A stretch of DNA of 64,000 nucleotides, from NCBI GenBank assembly GCA_027067055.1, contig JAMOMK010000032.1, positions 62,001-126,000 of the forward strand. The letters run 5' to 3'. The position numbers and the translations under genes are program-made. Position 1 is the first letter of the stretch, and the number at the start of each line of letters is the position of its first letter. Of the stretch, positions 63,826-64,000 are shown in pieces. The stretch is from Lysobacterales bacterium (GTDB lineage: Bacteria; Pseudomonadota; Gammaproteobacteria; Xanthomonadales; Marinicellaceae). Under the pieces are notes generated by a model that worked only from the letters and a program-made list of their open reading frames with translations, searched no databases and was not told the DNA's origin.

Positions 63826-64000
63826 ATGTTTGACATCAGTGAAGAAACAATCAACGAAAGCGAACTGCGCAAAAATACCCGAGACCCAGCCTGTGGAGGC
63901 TTTGTCTGTTTTGAAGGCTGGGTACGTGACCACAACCAAGGCAAAGACGTGCAAAAACTCGCCTACGAAGCCTACCCAAAGCTCGCTATCAAAGAAGGCA
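63826..64000 (+). CDS. moaE: Molybdopterin synthase large subunit, 5' part (cut by window edge)
   Basis: Catalytic subunit of MPT synthase. The visible 58 codons read 'MFDISEETINESEL', then 'CGGFVCFEGWVRDHNQGKDV' and 'LAYEAYPKLAIKEG', the conserved N-terminal part of MoaE with the Glu-Gly-x-Val-Arg-x-x-Asn pattern. GGAGG lies a few bases before the ATG at the end of moaD. The remainder is beyond the window. Confidence 0.94.
   Translation, partial: MFDISEETINESELRKNTRDPACGGFVCFEGWVRDHNQGKDVQKLAYEAYPKLAIKEG

Noticed and set aside
1-64000. tRNA, rRNA and riboswitch genes
   Set aside because: I looked through the intergenic gaps and saw no cloverleaf, rRNA or known riboswitch pattern that I could support by eye; a covariance search would settle it.

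Overview
The window looks like chromosomal DNA of an AT-rich (by eye about 35-40% GC) gammaproteobacterium. It carries lipopolysaccharide genes (a GT9 heptosyltransferase and a Kdo kinase), RadA, TypA, PyrE, Xth, ProA and a moaA-moaC-moaD-moaE cluster. The secreted proteins ending in an 'NGFED' region recall Marinicella-like bacteria, but I cannot fix the genus from the sequence.

Layout. 1-5.2 kb: 5' part of proA, then a two-gene RND efflux system behind a perfect dyad. 5.2-5.4 kb: two decayed type I-F-like CRISPR repeats exactly 60 bp apart. 5.5-15.2 kb: a complete type I-C CRISPR-Cas locus with 31 identical repeats, 30 spacers, leader, and cas3-cas5-cas8c-cas7-cas4-cas1-cas2 on the minus strand. 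15.2-17.3 kb: three overlapping palindromes, an unknown gene, a 163-bp hairpin-like mobile element (MITE), a PepSY-type membrane protein, and a GIY-YIG nuclease gene enclosed by REP-like inverted repeats. 17.3-27.8 kb: a molybdopterin oxidoreductase with a hydrolase, an AsmA/YdbH-like protein, REC-HPt and PP2C signalling proteins, an M20 peptidase and a CadC-like regulator. 27.8-36 kb: a second MITE, 98% identical to the first but inverted, then two giant BspA/DUF285 repeat proteins in tandem.

36-38.8 kb: typA and an acetyltransferase. 39-42 kb: a DUF6502-like regulator overlapping a tiny secreted repeat protein, a divergent MITE relative, and a complete ISL3-family element that truncates a serine hydrolase gene. 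42-51.2 kb: accessory cluster with an S41 peptidase, two further serine hydrolases, two AraC-type regulators, DUF924, and an ECF sigma factor operon. 51.3-64 kb: mostly housekeeping genes: wax ester synthase/DGAT with a lipase-like partner, radA, pyrE, a site-2 protease, a decayed toxin-antitoxin pair, xth, LPS genes, and moaA, moaC, moaD and partial moaE.

How it fits together. The I-C genes form one tightly coupled operon whose direction agrees with the array orientation, so acquisition, crRNA processing and interference parts are all present. The region is rich in small mobile repeats (MITE family, REP/REPIN hairpins, ISL3 element and a possible ISL3 scar, 23-bp palindromes). Several of them visibly reshaped genes: a truncated hydrolase, a REP-extended AraC tail and a broken ParE toxin. 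The least explained items are the MITE family, the GIY-YIG unit with inverted REP ends, the palindrome-bearing gene coupled to cas3, and the DUF6502/secreted-peptide pair.
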